NCBI GenBank assembly: GCA_015075445.1
Contig: JABTUJ010000025.1
Coordinates: 62,001-126,000, forward strand
DNA length: 64,000 nucleotides
From: Verrucomicrobiales bacterium
GTDB taxonomy: Bacteria > Verrucomicrobiota > Verrucomicrobiia > Limisphaerales > J093
Direction of reading: 5' to 3'
The notes under the pieces are model-generated. The model saw only the letters and a list, made by a program, of their open reading frames with translations. It was not told where the DNA came from and did no database searches. Position 1 is the stretch's first letter, and the number at the start of each line of letters is the position of its first letter. Below, piece after piece: positions 50,513 to 60,224 of this stretch. The translations under genes were made by a program, and so were the position numbers.

Positions 50513-51245
50513 CATGCGGCTGTGGGCGGAGTCCCAGCAGGCCGTGGTGAATTACATTCACGCCACCGTCCGCGATGGCACCGCTGCCAAGGACCACGTG
50601 AAGTGGGAGAAGGCGGTGGAGTTCTGCAAGAAGCTGACGGAAAAAACCGCCAGGACCGTCCGCCTGCCTACCGAGGCCGAATTCGAATACGCCACCCGCG
50701 CCGGCACCGCGATGCGCTACTTCTACGGCGACGATCCGAAGTACGAGCAGATGGGCGACTACACCTGGCATTGCATGAACGGCAAGCTCGACATCCATCC
50801 GGTCGGTCAAAAGAAGCCCAACACCTGGGGGCTCTACGACGTGTACGGCAATGTTTGGCAATGGTGTTCGGACTGGTACGGGGACACCTAGCCGAGCGGG
50901 AAGCAGACCGACCCGAAGGGTCCGGCCACCGGCCAGTACCGGGTTCTGCGCGGCGGCTGCTGGCTGATCGGCCACCACACCATGGACGACGGGCAGGGCT
51001 GGATGCTCAGCCGCTCCGCCCTGCGCGGCACACCGGGGTACTACCGCTGGGATCGCCCGCTGGAGAAGGATGCCGGCAGGATTGGCTTCCGCGTCGTCGT
51101 GGAAGCGGAGTCACAGGACACCATCACGGCGGAGAACCCCGTGCAGAAGATTTGGATTGGGGCTCGGGCTCTGGCGGAACTTCACTTGTTTTCTTCGGCC
51201 ACTCTTTCGTTGGTACGACCAATCACTTATAGATTATCGCGTTGA
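50513..51245 (+). pseudogene. Formylglycine-generating-enzyme-like (SUMF1) pseudogene
   Basis: The frame shows the C-terminal two thirds of a SUMF1/FGE-sulfatase domain: WEKAVEFCKKLTEKTARTVR then LPTEAEFEYATRAGT, and WGLYDVYGNVWQWCSDWYGD. It is broken by TAG at 50889 where the family has Tyr, then continues in frame with YRVLRGGCWLIG, SRSALRGTPGYYRWD and IGFRVVVEAE. The N-terminal part and signal peptide are missing: upstream DNA belongs to the ATPase gene. Family members oxidise Cys to formylglycine or act as Ser/Thr-modifying and iron-dependent enzymes. This copy cannot be functional. Its end overlaps the TTG start of the sigma gene. Confidence 0.75.
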
Positions 51246-51769
51246 ACGCCGAACAGTCTGACAACCGCTTCGTCGCCCTCCTGCTGGCCAACCAGAGCCG
51301 GGTTTACCGCTTTTTGTTCACCCTCGTGCCACGGCGCGAGGATGTGGAGGACTTGTTTCAGCAGACTTGCCTCACGCTCTGGCAAGAGCGGGCGAAATTC
51401 GATCCGGACAAGGGCGCGTTTGCGAGTTGGGCCTGCGCGATCGCCCAAAACCATGTGCGCAATTTCCGCCGCCGCGAAGCCACCCGGCAAGCCCTGCTGA
51501 GCGAGGAAGTGGCGGAGTTGCTCGTAACGGCCCGGGAGGCGGGGGGCCGATTCTCGGAGGAGTGCCACCAGGCGCTGCAGCACTGCCTGAACCGGCTGCC
51601 GCCGCACCAAATGGCTCTGGTGGAGGAGAGCTACCGGGAAGGGGCGCTCAAGCGCACGGCGGCTGCGGCCGGGCGATCGGCCAATGCCCTCTACAAGAGC
51701 CTGCGGCGGATCCGGGCCATCCTGCACGACTGCATGTTGAGAGTCCTTGCGGAAGGAGGCACCTCATGA
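51242..51769 (+). CDS. ECF sigma factor, Rhodopirellula/Verrucomicrobium type
   Basis: 175 residues from a TTG start at 51242. Region 2: FVALLLANQSRVYRFLFTLV, REDVEDLFQQTCLTLWQERA, FASWACAIAQNHVRNFRRRE. Region 4: LQHCLNRLPPHQMALVEESY then GRSANALYKSLRRIRAIL. The FA-WAC-IA pattern is typical of the sigma subfamily expanded in Planctomycetes and Verrucomicrobiota. Its stop overlaps the ATG of the FecR-like gene (ATGA), so the two are coupled, as in FecI/FecR systems. It presumably directs transcription of the secreted-protein genes downstream. No matching -35/-10 pair was identified in the gaps at 53437-53451 and 55930-56008. Confidence 0.9.
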   Translation: MNAEQSDNRFVALLLANQSRVYRFLFTLVPRREDVEDLFQQTCLTLWQERAKFDPDKGAFASWACAIAQNHVRNFRRREATRQALLSEEVAELLVTAREAGGRFSEECHQALQHCLNRLPPHQMALVEESYREGALKRTAAAAGRSANALYKSLRRIRAILHDCMLRVLAEGGTS

Positions 51770-53436
51770 ACAGGGACCAAGCCGCCCGGCTCCGGAATTG
51801 GGCCGATGCTTACGTGGAAGGGACCTTGGGCCCAGCAGAACGCGATGCGCTCGAACGCGAGTTGCTGACGAGCGCGGAGGCGCGGAGCTTCTTCCTCTCC
51901 TATCTGGAACTGCACGCCGGTCTGGCCTGGCAGTTTCGAGGTTTCGAGTGCGAGTTGCCCTTTCTCCGCGAACTGGAACCAACACCTGCCGCGACGTCGT
52001 CCTGGTGGCGCTGGAGTGCAACGCCACCCTGGTGGCGCAGGAGTCTGCCGTGGGCGGCGGCGGCGGCGCTGCTCGCTGTGGCGGCGGCGGTCTGGCTCTC
52101 GCTGCGTGACGCACCCCGGGAGCCCGGCGCGGACTCAGAACCGGTCTTGGCGGTGGTTATTGAGACGCTGCGCGGGCGCTGGGCGGACGGGCGGGAAGTG
52201 CGTGTGTCCGAGAGCGTCGGGAGAGGCGGTTGGAGCCTGCAGAGCGGATTGATTTCGCTGCAAGGAGCTGACGGTGTCGAACTGCTAGTCGAAGGACCGG
52301 CGATCGCGGAATGGTTGGGCGCTCAACACCTCCGGCTCACGTCGGGCACGGTCGTGGTGCGGATGCCGAAGGGGAAGTCGGGGTTTGTGGTCGAAACGGC
52401 GCAGATGCGGGTCACCGACCTGGGCACCGAATTCGGCGTGAGCGTCAGTCCAAGCGGCAACGAGCGCGTGCAGGTTTACGACGGCCGCGTGCGTGCGAAG
52501 GCCACCGCGTCAGGGGCAGCCCAGGAACTGAAGGCCGGCAGCGGCCTGCGATGCTCGGCCGAGGGTGAACTGGCTCCGGCGGCGTTTGTCGAGGACCGGT
52601 TCATCCGGGGGATGCCGCGCACGACGCCGGCAGCTCCTGGCGGCCCGCTCTACAACCGCAGCGTCCTCGAGTCAGTCGCGGTGATTCGTGCGACGAACGA
52701 GGTGTCGGTGGATGGCCAGCTCACGGAATGGAACCGCAGCACCTTTTTCAAGAGTGCCTGCGAGCCGCCTTACGCGGCGACGTATTTCGTCGAGGGAGGG
52801 ATGATGTATGATGCTACGCACTTGTATGTGGCGGCCCACGTCGGCGATCCCGAACCGATGCGCAATGCGTCCCGCGATGGCTTCGAGTTTGCGGGAGGCA
52901 GCGTCATCGTGCGTCTCTCCACGGATCGCCAGTTGGGCTGGCCGCTCAAGGGGATCAACCGCCAATTCCGGCCCACGAATCCCAGTCGTGAGTTGCTTGC
53001 GGATTCCACCAACGAGCGGGTGACGAGCCTGATCCTGTGGTACGACGCCAAGTCCGGGCGGGCGAGCCTCGATTTGCAGCATAGCTTTGAATTGCAGCCT
53101 CCCGCAGCAGCCCCCGCGGGATGGACGGGCGCGTTCCAGAAGAACGCGGACGGACTCGGCTACACGCTGGAATACGCGATTCCGTGGCGGCTGCTCCATT
53201 GCGAGAGCGATCCCCCGCGCGCAGGCGACGTCATGGGGGCGTTGTGGACGGTGCATTGGAGCGATGCCGAGGGGCGAATCTGCTTTGGACAGTTGGTTGA
53301 TGTGACCAACCAGAATCCACCGGCTTCCCCGACCGCGTCGCCGGCAGCTTACTTCCTGATCGGTCCGCACTGGGGACGTGCCGTTTTCCAGTCGGAAGCG
53401 GCCAACAAATTAGCGGGAAAGCCATTACCACATTGA
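51766..53436 (+). CDS. FecR-like anti-sigma regulator with CBM9-like domain
   Basis: 556 residues from ATG 51766, with GGAAGGAGG upstream. A cytoplasmic N-terminus (1-90, LRNWADAYVEGTLGPAERDA) would hold the sigma factor. A transmembrane helix follows at 93-113 (LPWAAAAALLAVAAAVWLSL). The periplasmic FecR domain (about 150-275) shows VELLVEGPAIAEWLGAQHLR, LTSGTVVVRMPKGKSGFVVE, TDLGTEFGVSVSPSGNERVQ and VYDGRV. The last 240 residues form a CBM9/DOMON-like beta-sandwich: VSVDGQLTEWNRSTFF, ATHLYVAAHVGDPEP, LEYAIPWRLL. A carbohydrate-binding-type sensor fused to FecR suggests that the sigma factor is released on ligand binding. The giant secreted proteins downstream carry the same domain type. Confidence 0.88.
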   Translation: MNRDQAARLRNWADAYVEGTLGPAERDALERELLTSAEARSFFLSYLELHAGLAWQFRGFECELPFLRELEPTPAATSSWWRWSATPPWWRRSLPWAAAAALLAVAAAVWLSLRDAPREPGADSEPVLAVVIETLRGRWADGREVRVSESVGRGGWSLQSGLISLQGADGVELLVEGPAIAEWLGAQHLRLTSGTVVVRMPKGKSGFVVETAQMRVTDLGTEFGVSVSPSGNERVQVYDGRVRAKATASGAAQELKAGSGLRCSAEGELAPAAFVEDRFIRGMPRTTPAAPGGPLYNRSVLESVAVIRATNEVSVDGQLTEWNRSTFFKSACEPPYAATYFVEGGMMYDATHLYVAAHVGDPEPMRNASRDGFEFAGGSVIVRLSTDRQLGWPLKGINRQFRPTNPSRELLADSTNERVTSLILWYDAKSGRASLDLQHSFELQPPAAAPAGWTGAFQKNADGLGYTLEYAIPWRLLHCESDPPRAGDVMGALWTVHWSDAEGRICFGQLVDVTNQNPPASPTASPAAYFLIGPHWGRAVFQSEAANKLAGKPLPH

Positions 53437-53451
53437 ACAAGAGAGAAAGAG

Positions 53452-55929
53452 ATGAACAGCAAGACACTGACCGCAATCGCATTCGTTCTCGCCCTGGCTC
53501 TCGCAGCGGCTACCGCAAAGCCAAACGAACCGGCTGGCAAGGAAGTGGCCGTACCAGCGGTGGCGCCGGTTGAAATGAACCTGGGTGCCGAGTGGAAGGT
53601 GCAATTCGAAGACCTGCGCGTGCAGATCGCCGAGCACCCCCGGCTCCTGGAGGAGATGGCGCGTAAGAAACACGTGCTGGAGGAGCAAGTGCTTCGCCCG
53701 GAGTCGTTGATCCTCCCGGCGGACCGGGATGCGGTGGACATCGTCTTGCGCCGCACCGAGGCCCTGTTGCGTGAGATCCGGCGACTGGGGCCGAAGACCG
53801 ATCTGTCGGCCATTGACGCGGAATTGCGCCGGCTGAAGGACCAGGCCGCCCGGATCTCGCCGGAAGACGGCGGGACGCGATACGAGCTGTTCGTCAAGCT
53901 GTGCGAGGTCCGGAGGCGGATCACGCTGGCCAACCCGCTGCTGGATTTCACCGACGTGGTGTTCATCAAGCGCACGGGCGCACCCGACCACTGTTGCGAT
54001 CAGTACTTCGGCCACTTGAACGGGGACGGCGGCGGGCTGTTCGTGCTGGAGAGCGTTTTCGGGCCCGATCTCCGGCTGCGTGACCTGCTGGCCGAGGCCA
54101 CGGTCATGCGCGGGCGACTGAAGGGCCAGAAGCTCGCGCGCAAGGCGTTCCTCTCACCCGCCCTGAGCTACGACGCGCGGACCATCCTCTTTGCCTACGC
54201 CGAAAAGCAGGGCAGTGCGCCGCAATGGTCCGAAGGCAGGTCGTTCCACATCTTCAAGATCAAAGCCGACGGCACGCAGTTGGAGCAATTGACCGACGGC
54301 CCATGGAACGACTTCGACCCGTGTTTCATGCCGGACGGACGCGTCGTGTTCATCTCGGAGCGACGTGGCGGGTTCGGACGGTGCCACGGGCGGCCCGTGC
54401 CCACCTACACCCTGCACAGCATGAACCTCGACGGCAGCGACATCGTTTGCCTGAGCTATCACGAGACGAACGAGTGGAACCCGAGCGTGGGCCACGACGG
54501 CATGGTCCTTTACACGCGCTGGGACTATGTGGACCGCGGCTTCGGCGTTGCCCATCACCCGTGGGTCACCCGGCCCGACGGCACCGACGCGCGGGCCATC
54601 CACGGCAATTACCCGCCGGACCAAGAGCGCCGGCCGAACATGGAGGCCCACGTGCGCGCGGTGCCGGGCTCGCGCCGGTACCTGGCCACGGCGTGTGCCC
54701 ATCACGGAGCGTCTCAGGGATCGCTGATTCTGGTCGATCCGGCGGTCAAGGACGACCACGCCATGGCGCCGGTGAGGCGCATTACGCCGGAGATGGTGTT
54801 CCCTGAATCGGAGAGTTTCAAGGACATGACCAAAGGGTATTTCGCCACGGGGTGGCCGCTTTCTGAGGACTTCTATCTGGCCGCGTACGAGCCGCGCTGC
54901 GCGGCGCCGCCCGGGCTGTACCTGGTCGATAGCTTCGGGAACCGGGAGTTGCTCTACCGCGACCCGGCAAGCCGCTGCTGGAACCCCATCCCGCTCACGC
55001 CCCGGCCCGTGCCGCCGGTGGTGCCGCCGCGCACCGCGGACGGGGACCGGATCGCCGCGGCGCGCCAGTCTGGTGCTGCGTTGCCGGCCAAGCAGGCCCT
55101 TGCGCAGGAAGGCACGGTTGCCCTGATGAACGTCTACGACGGGTTAAGACCGTGGCCGAAGGACACCAGGATCACGGCCCTGCGGGTTGTGCAGCTCTTC
55201 CCGAGGTCGACGCCACTCCAGAGCGACCCGGAGATCGGCCAGGGAGCAATGGCCCTGGCGCGCGGCGTGCTGGGCACCGTCCCCGTGGAAGAGGATGGGA
55301 GCGCCCACTTCTTCCTGCCGGCGGGCAAGGCCGTCTATTTCCAGGCCCTGGACGAGCGGGGCCTGGCCGTGCAGTCGATGATGTCGGACACCTATGTCCA
55401 TGCGGGCGAGCTTCTGGTTTGCCAGGGGTGCCACGAGCCGGCCCATCGGGCGCCCATCGGTCCCGCCGCCGTGCCGGCGGCGTTGCGTCGCGCCCCTTCG
55501 CGACTGAAGCCCGAGGTCGATGGCGCGTGGCCGCTGTCGTTTCCCAGGCTGGTGCAGCCGGTGCTGGATCGGCGATGTGCAGGCTGCCATGCCAAGGAGC
55601 CCAAGGCCCCTTCGCTGAAGGCCGATGTGGTCAGGATCGATCCGAACGACAGCCGCAAAGCCGACCCACGTGGCTGGAGCGAAGCATATTTTACGCTTAC
55701 GCGTAAGACTTGGTGGGCCGGCGGCAACTGGTCCACGCCCGGCCGCATCGGTGCCCGGGCTTCTGGCCTCCTAGCCATGTTCGACAAAGGCCACCACGAC
55801 GTGAAGTTGTCGCCGGAAGAATTGCACCGACTGACCCTCTGGATCGACTGCAACTCCAACTTCTTCGGGGCCTACGAGCAGACGCAAGAGCAGGCTAGGG
55901 GTGCAAACGTCTTGCCGACGCTCGAGTAG
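53452..55929 (+). CDS. Secreted HzsA-like protein with two CxxCH motifs
   Basis: 825 residues from ATG 53452, with GAGAGAAAGAG upstream. The signal peptide is LTAIAFVLALALAAATA. A helical part (about 60-165) precedes a TolB-like propeller (about 200-500) with FHIFKIKADGTQLEQLTDGP, DFDPCFMPDGRVVFISERRG and WNPSVGHDGMVLYTRWDYVD. The later region resembles the domain arrangement of the hydrazine synthase alpha subunit: LGTVPVEEDGSAHFFLPAGK, then VCQGCHEP (near 655) and RRCAGCHAKE (near 709), two CxxCH c-type haem sites. Homologues in non-anammox bacteria have no proven reaction. I infer an exported haem protein, not hydrazine synthesis. It lies 15 bases behind the FecR gene, in the same operon. 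Confidence 0.82.
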   Translation: MNSKTLTAIAFVLALALAAATAKPNEPAGKEVAVPAVAPVEMNLGAEWKVQFEDLRVQIAEHPRLLEEMARKKHVLEEQVLRPESLILPADRDAVDIVLRRTEALLREIRRLGPKTDLSAIDAELRRLKDQAARISPEDGGTRYELFVKLCEVRRRITLANPLLDFTDVVFIKRTGAPDHCCDQYFGHLNGDGGGLFVLESVFGPDLRLRDLLAEATVMRGRLKGQKLARKAFLSPALSYDARTILFAYAEKQGSAPQWSEGRSFHIFKIKADGTQLEQLTDGPWNDFDPCFMPDGRVVFISERRGGFGRCHGRPVPTYTLHSMNLDGSDIVCLSYHETNEWNPSVGHDGMVLYTRWDYVDRGFGVAHHPWVTRPDGTDARAIHGNYPPDQERRPNMEAHVRAVPGSRRYLATACAHHGASQGSLILVDPAVKDDHAMAPVRRITPEMVFPESESFKDMTKGYFATGWPLSEDFYLAAYEPRCAAPPGLYLVDSFGNRELLYRDPASRCWNPIPLTPRPVPPVVPPRTADGDRIAAARQSGAALPAKQALAQEGTVALMNVYDGLRPWPKDTRITALRVVQLFPRSTPLQSDPEIGQGAMALARGVLGTVPVEEDGSAHFFLPAGKAVYFQALDERGLAVQSMMSDTYVHAGELLVCQGCHEPAHRAPIGPAAVPAALRRAPSRLKPEVDGAWPLSFPRLVQPVLDRRCAGCHAKEPKAPSLKADVVRIDPNDSRKADPRGWSEAYFTLTRKTWWAGGNWSTPGRIGARASGLLAMFDKGHHDVKLSPEELHRLTLWIDCNSNFFGAYEQTQEQARGANVLPTLE

Positions 55930-56008
55930 AGTGGCCACGGGAAGTCGAGGTTGGCCTCACCAAAGTAGGCGGGAAAGACATTACCACATGAACCGAAAGG
56001 AAAAAGAG

Positions 56009-59000
56009 ATGAACAACAGCAAGATACTGATCGCACTCGTTCTTGCCCTGGCCGGCCTTCCGGCCGCCCGGGCCACCGAAACCGAGAACATCAACATGCA
56101 GGTCCTGCCCGCGCCGGGCAAGGTGGTCGTCGACGGCACGTTCGATGACTGGGATCTGACCGGAGGGATTCTCGCCTGCGGCGACGCCGAGAACCTGCGC
56201 GACCATTACAGCGTGTGGTTCCACGTCATGTACGACAACGAAAACCTGTACGTGCTGGCGCGCTGGAAAGACCCCACCCCGCTCAACAACCCCGGGGTGA
56301 AAGGCGACCACGGCTTCGCGGGCGACTGCCTGCAGTTCCGCACCGTGACGACCGATGCGGCGGGCAAAGAGCGCACGGCCCATTGGACCTGCTGGAAACT
56401 CCGCGAGGGCGGGGATCTGATGGACGCCACCTACGGCCAGCAGCTCAACGAAGGCAACATCCCCGACGCCAAGTCGCAGGGCGCGAAGCAGGTGTTCGCG
56501 GTGGATGCCGACGGCAAGGGGTACGTGCAGGAAATCGCCGTCCCATGGAGCCTCCTGACCGCCGACAAACAGCCGCTCAAGCCCGGGGCACGGATGGTCA
56601 TGACGGTTGAACCGAACTTCACGGCAGGCACGCATGGCCGCATCACTATCAAGGATCTCTTCAAGCCCGGCGTTCAGCCCGACCGCGTCTTCACCTTCCA
56701 GGGCCCGGGGTGCTGGGGGTATGCCACACTGGAGAAAACGGGCAAACTGAAGCCCCGCTCCATCCGGCTCTCCGACGGCCGCGAGTTCCCCGTGACGATG
56801 GAGGCGGGCCTGCCGGTCGTGAACTGGGCGGGACTGATCCAGAGCAAGGAGCTGCCCGGGTTCAAGCCGCTGCGCTTCGCCATGCCCTTCGACGGCTACG
56901 TGTCGCTGAACCTCTTCGCCCCCGACGGCACGGTCGCCCGCCAGTTGCTGACGTGCGCCTTCTTCGCCAAGGGCGAGCACGAGGTCAAGTGGGACGGCCT
57001 GACGACCCCCTACTGGCGCACGCCCGGCCAGCCCGTGGAGCCGGGTGCGTACACCTGGAAAGCCGTCGCGCACCAGGGCATCGGCCTGCGGTTGCGCGGC
57101 TGGGCCAGCAACGGCGGCAACGCGCCCTGGGACAGCTCGCCCACCTCCAACTGGGGCGGCGATCACGGCGTGCCGTACTCCTGCACGACCGACGGCGAAA
57201 AGGTCTATCTCGGCTGGACCGGCGCGGAAGCCGGCAAAGCCGTGGTGGCCTGCGATCTGCAGGGCAACCTCCAATGGAAGCACACCCACGGAGGCATGGG
57301 CGGCGCCGAGATCGTGGCCGTGGACGGCGGCATTATTTACGTCAACAAGTGGGCCAAACTGATCTATCGGCTCGACGCCAAGACTGGCAACTACAGTTCC
57401 TGGAAAGGCAAGGATGCGCCCGATCTGCAGGTCAGCGCCATCTGGGAGAACCCCGCGGGCATGCCTGATCGCATCGAGGGCATGGACGCGAGGAACGGGA
57501 AGCTCTACATCACCTGTTCGGCCGCCTCCTTCCGCCGCGCCGACGTGAAGGACTGGAAACCGCTGATTCAAAAGATCCACAAAGACGACGGCCTCGCCAG
57601 GACCATCCGCGAGAAGCTCGGCGACTGGCAGAAACAGCGCCTGACCTGGTGGTTCGACCAAAATCCGCAGGTCGGCATCGACGAAGCCCTCGGTTCGCCG
57701 AATTACTACACGTCAGACGTGCGTGACAACGTGGTGAGCGTCCTGAACGGTCTGCTCAACAGCACTGCGCTCGTGCCCGACGCCGCCAAGCTGTCCCCGG
57801 ACGCCCTCGCCCAAGCCAACCGCCGGTTCATCGAGAAGGCCTTCGCGGCCGACATGACCCCGATGAAGATGAACTTCCTCGCCGTCCTGGACGCGCAAAC
57901 CAGCAAGGTCATCAAGCTCATCGACGTGGATAAACCCCGCTTCGTGCGGGCCGTGAACGACACGCTGGTCTATGTGGTCAGCGATCGCCGCAACGTCCTG
58001 GCGGTCGATCCCGCCGCCGGCACCGTGAAGACCGTGATCAAGGACCTGCCGGACGCCTCTGGCGCGACCGCCGACGAGCAAGGGCGCCTGTACGTGAGCG
58101 TGCAAGGGGCCGAGCAGCAGATCCGTATCTTCACCGCGGATGGGAAGCCCGCCGGCGCGATCGGCCGCAAGGGCGGGCGTCCGGCGCTGGGGGCATTTGT
58201 CCAGGACGGCGTGCTTAATCCGGTTGGGCTGGTGGTGGACAAGGAAGGCAAGCTCTGGGTGGCGGAAGCCAACGAGACGCCCAAGCGGTTCAGCGTGTGG
58301 CAGGCCCGGGCGGGGGTGGACAAGAAAGAGGGGGCCTTCCTCAAGGAGTTCTTCGGCCCCACGCACTACGGCGCCAGCGGCGGCGCGATCAACCCGCGCG
58401 ACCCGAACATCATGGCCGGCGAGGGCTGCGAGTGGCGCATCGACCCGGCCACCGGGCGCGACGTCTGCCTGGGGACTTTCGAGAATCACTTTGCCGGGGT
58501 CGCCCGCTATGCCGAAGGCAGCAACGGCATACTGTACCTGGCGACATTCAGTAGCGACACGGGCCTGTCCATCCGCGAGCGGCTGGGCGACGCGAAGTTC
58601 GCCCTGCGCGGGAGCATCGTACCCAACCTCAAAGAGAAGAACACAGTCTTCTGGGCCGACGCGAACGGCGACGAACAGCAGCAGCCCGACGAAATGACGA
58701 CGCATCCGGCGGCGCTGACGATGACCGGCTATCTGGACTGGTCGCTCAACATGAACGGCGATCTGACCCTCTACGCCAACGGGCTGCAGTTCAAGGTCGC
58801 GGACTTCACGAAATGCGGGGCCCCCCGGTATGACGTCGCCGGCGCCCGCAAGGTTGCCGGCTTTGACGGCGGCGCGCTGTCCACGCCGGACAACCGCAAG
58901 CTGGTCGCGGTGAGTGAACAAAACTTCGAGTGCTACGACGCGGACGACGGACGCCTGCGGTGGAAGTATCCCAACACCTTCTCCGGCGTGCATGGCTCGC

Positions 59001-60139
59001 ACAAGGCACCGCCACCGGAAGTCGGCCTCATCCGCGGCGCCTTTGGACTGGTCGGCAACGCGCTCCTGCCCAAGCCGGTCGGCGGCATCTGGGCCATCAA
59101 CGGCAACATTGGCGAGTGGCATGTGCTGACCGAGGACGGCTTCTACCTCACGCGCCTTTTCCAGGGCGACGGCTTTAAGACCCAGTGGCCGGACCAGGCG
59201 GTGCCGGGGGCCATCCTGGATAACGTGCCACCCGGCCTCGGCGGCGAGGATTTCGGCGGGTCCATGCGCCAGGGCAAGGATGGCAAAGTCTATGTCCAGG
59301 CCGGCAAGACCGGGCTCTGGAATGTCGAGGTCACGGGACTGGAGACGATCCAGGAAGTCCCCGGCGGCAAGGTGGCGATGGGCGCCGACGACGTGAAGAC
59401 GGCCCAGACGTTCCGCGAGCAGCAGCTGCAGGCCGCCGTCGGCAACAAGAAATACGCGGTCCGGAAGGCCACGGTGGCGTTCAGTGGCAACCTGGATGCG
59501 GACTTCATGGACTTCCAGGACCCGGAGAAGCCGGCGTTCGAGAGGCAGTCGGGCTCGCGCGTGCGGGTCGCCATGGCCCGGGATGAGGCCAATCTGTACG
59601 TCGGCTGGGAGGTGCAGGACGACACGCCTTGGGTCAATGGTGCGGACGCGCCCGAGTTCCTGTATGCCCGCGGCGACACCGTGGACCTGCAGCTCGGGAC
59701 CGACCCCGCCGCCGACAAGAAACGCGGCGAACCCGTCAAGGGTGACCTGCGCCTGTCCATCGGCAACTTCAAAGGCCAGCCCACGGCCGTGGTCTATCGC
59801 AAGGTGGCGGACGAGAAGAAACCCAAGACCTTCAGCTCCGGCGTCGTGAAGGAATACGTGATGGACAGCGTCGCGGTGCTGGCCGAGGCCAAGGTGTCCG
59901 TGAAGGTGGAGGGCAAGCGCTACGTGGTCGAAGCCGCGATCCCGCTCGCCTCCCTCGGGTTGAAAGTCACCGACGGCTTGGCGCTACGCGGCGACTTTGG
60001 CGCCACACACGGCGACAAGTCCGGCGCCGACACCGCCCTGCGCACGCACTGGAACAACCAGACCACGGGCATCGTCAACGACGAGGTGTTTGAACTCAAA
60101 ATGGAACCGTCGAACTGGGGCGAGATCACGTTCCCGTGA
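56009..60139 (+). CDS. Giant secreted CBM9-like / beta-propeller protein
   Basis: 1,376 residues from ATG 56009; an upstream ATG at 55988 is possible, but AGGAAAAAGAG precedes 56009. Signal peptide ILIALVLALAGLPAARA. Domain order: CBM9-like (about 25-230, KVVVDGTFDDWDLTGG, ENLYVLARWKDPTP); a FlgD-like Ig unit (about 285-360, GYVSLNLFAPDGTVARQLL then YTWKAVAHQGIGLRLRGWA); a long PQQ/NHL-type propeller (about 380-1090, VACDLQGNLQWKH, LAVDPAAGTVKTV); and a second CBM9-like domain (about 1150-1376, ANLYVGWEVQDDTPWVNG, VDLQLGTDPAADKK). It probably binds an extracellular glycan. It follows the HzsA-like gene by 79 bases, within the sigma-FecR operon. The next gene is its paralogue. Confidence 0.88.
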   Translation: MNNSKILIALVLALAGLPAARATETENINMQVLPAPGKVVVDGTFDDWDLTGGILACGDAENLRDHYSVWFHVMYDNENLYVLARWKDPTPLNNPGVKGDHGFAGDCLQFRTVTTDAAGKERTAHWTCWKLREGGDLMDATYGQQLNEGNIPDAKSQGAKQVFAVDADGKGYVQEIAVPWSLLTADKQPLKPGARMVMTVEPNFTAGTHGRITIKDLFKPGVQPDRVFTFQGPGCWGYATLEKTGKLKPRSIRLSDGREFPVTMEAGLPVVNWAGLIQSKELPGFKPLRFAMPFDGYVSLNLFAPDGTVARQLLTCAFFAKGEHEVKWDGLTTPYWRTPGQPVEPGAYTWKAVAHQGIGLRLRGWASNGGNAPWDSSPTSNWGGDHGVPYSCTTDGEKVYLGWTGAEAGKAVVACDLQGNLQWKHTHGGMGGAEIVAVDGGIIYVNKWAKLIYRLDAKTGNYSSWKGKDAPDLQVSAIWENPAGMPDRIEGMDARNGKLYITCSAASFRRADVKDWKPLIQKIHKDDGLARTIREKLGDWQKQRLTWWFDQNPQVGIDEALGSPNYYTSDVRDNVVSVLNGLLNSTALVPDAAKLSPDALAQANRRFIEKAFAADMTPMKMNFLAVLDAQTSKVIKLIDVDKPRFVRAVNDTLVYVVSDRRNVLAVDPAAGTVKTVIKDLPDASGATADEQGRLYVSVQGAEQQIRIFTADGKPAGAIGRKGGRPALGAFVQDGVLNPVGLVVDKEGKLWVAEANETPKRFSVWQARAGVDKKEGAFLKEFFGPTHYGASGGAINPRDPNIMAGEGCEWRIDPATGRDVCLGTFENHFAGVARYAEGSNGILYLATFSSDTGLSIRERLGDAKFALRGSIVPNLKEKNTVFWADANGDEQQQPDEMTTHPAALTMTGYLDWSLNMNGDLTLYANGLQFKVADFTKCGAPRYDVAGARKVAGFDGGALSTPDNRKLVAVSEQNFECYDADDGRLRWKYPNTFSGVHGSHKAPPPEVGLIRGAFGLVGNALLPKPVGGIWAINGNIGEWHVLTEDGFYLTRLFQGDGFKTQWPDQAVPGAILDNVPPGLGGEDFGGSMRQGKDGKVYVQAGKTGLWNVEVTGLETIQEVPGGKVAMGADDVKTAQTFREQQLQAAVGNKKYAVRKATVAFSGNLDADFMDFQDPEKPAFERQSGSRVRVAMARDEANLYVGWEVQDDTPWVNGADAPEFLYARGDTVDLQLGTDPAADKKRGEPVKGDLRLSIGNFKGQPTAVVYRKVADEKKPKTFSSGVVKEYVMDSVAVLAEAKVSVKVEGKRYVVEAAIPLASLGLKVTDGLALRGDFGATHGDKSGADTALRTHWNNQTTGIVNDEVFELKMEPSNWGEITFP

Positions 60140-60224
60140 GCTGGGCGAGCAACCTGTTGGACGTGAGGGATGTCTTTGGAGTTCCGAAACTGACCCACCC
60201 CGACATAACCGAATGAAACCTGCT

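Noticed and set aside
55895..57661. Minus-strand open frame of 588 codons opposite the first giant gene
   Set aside because: Antisense of a well-supported coding region with no motif or start signal of its own.
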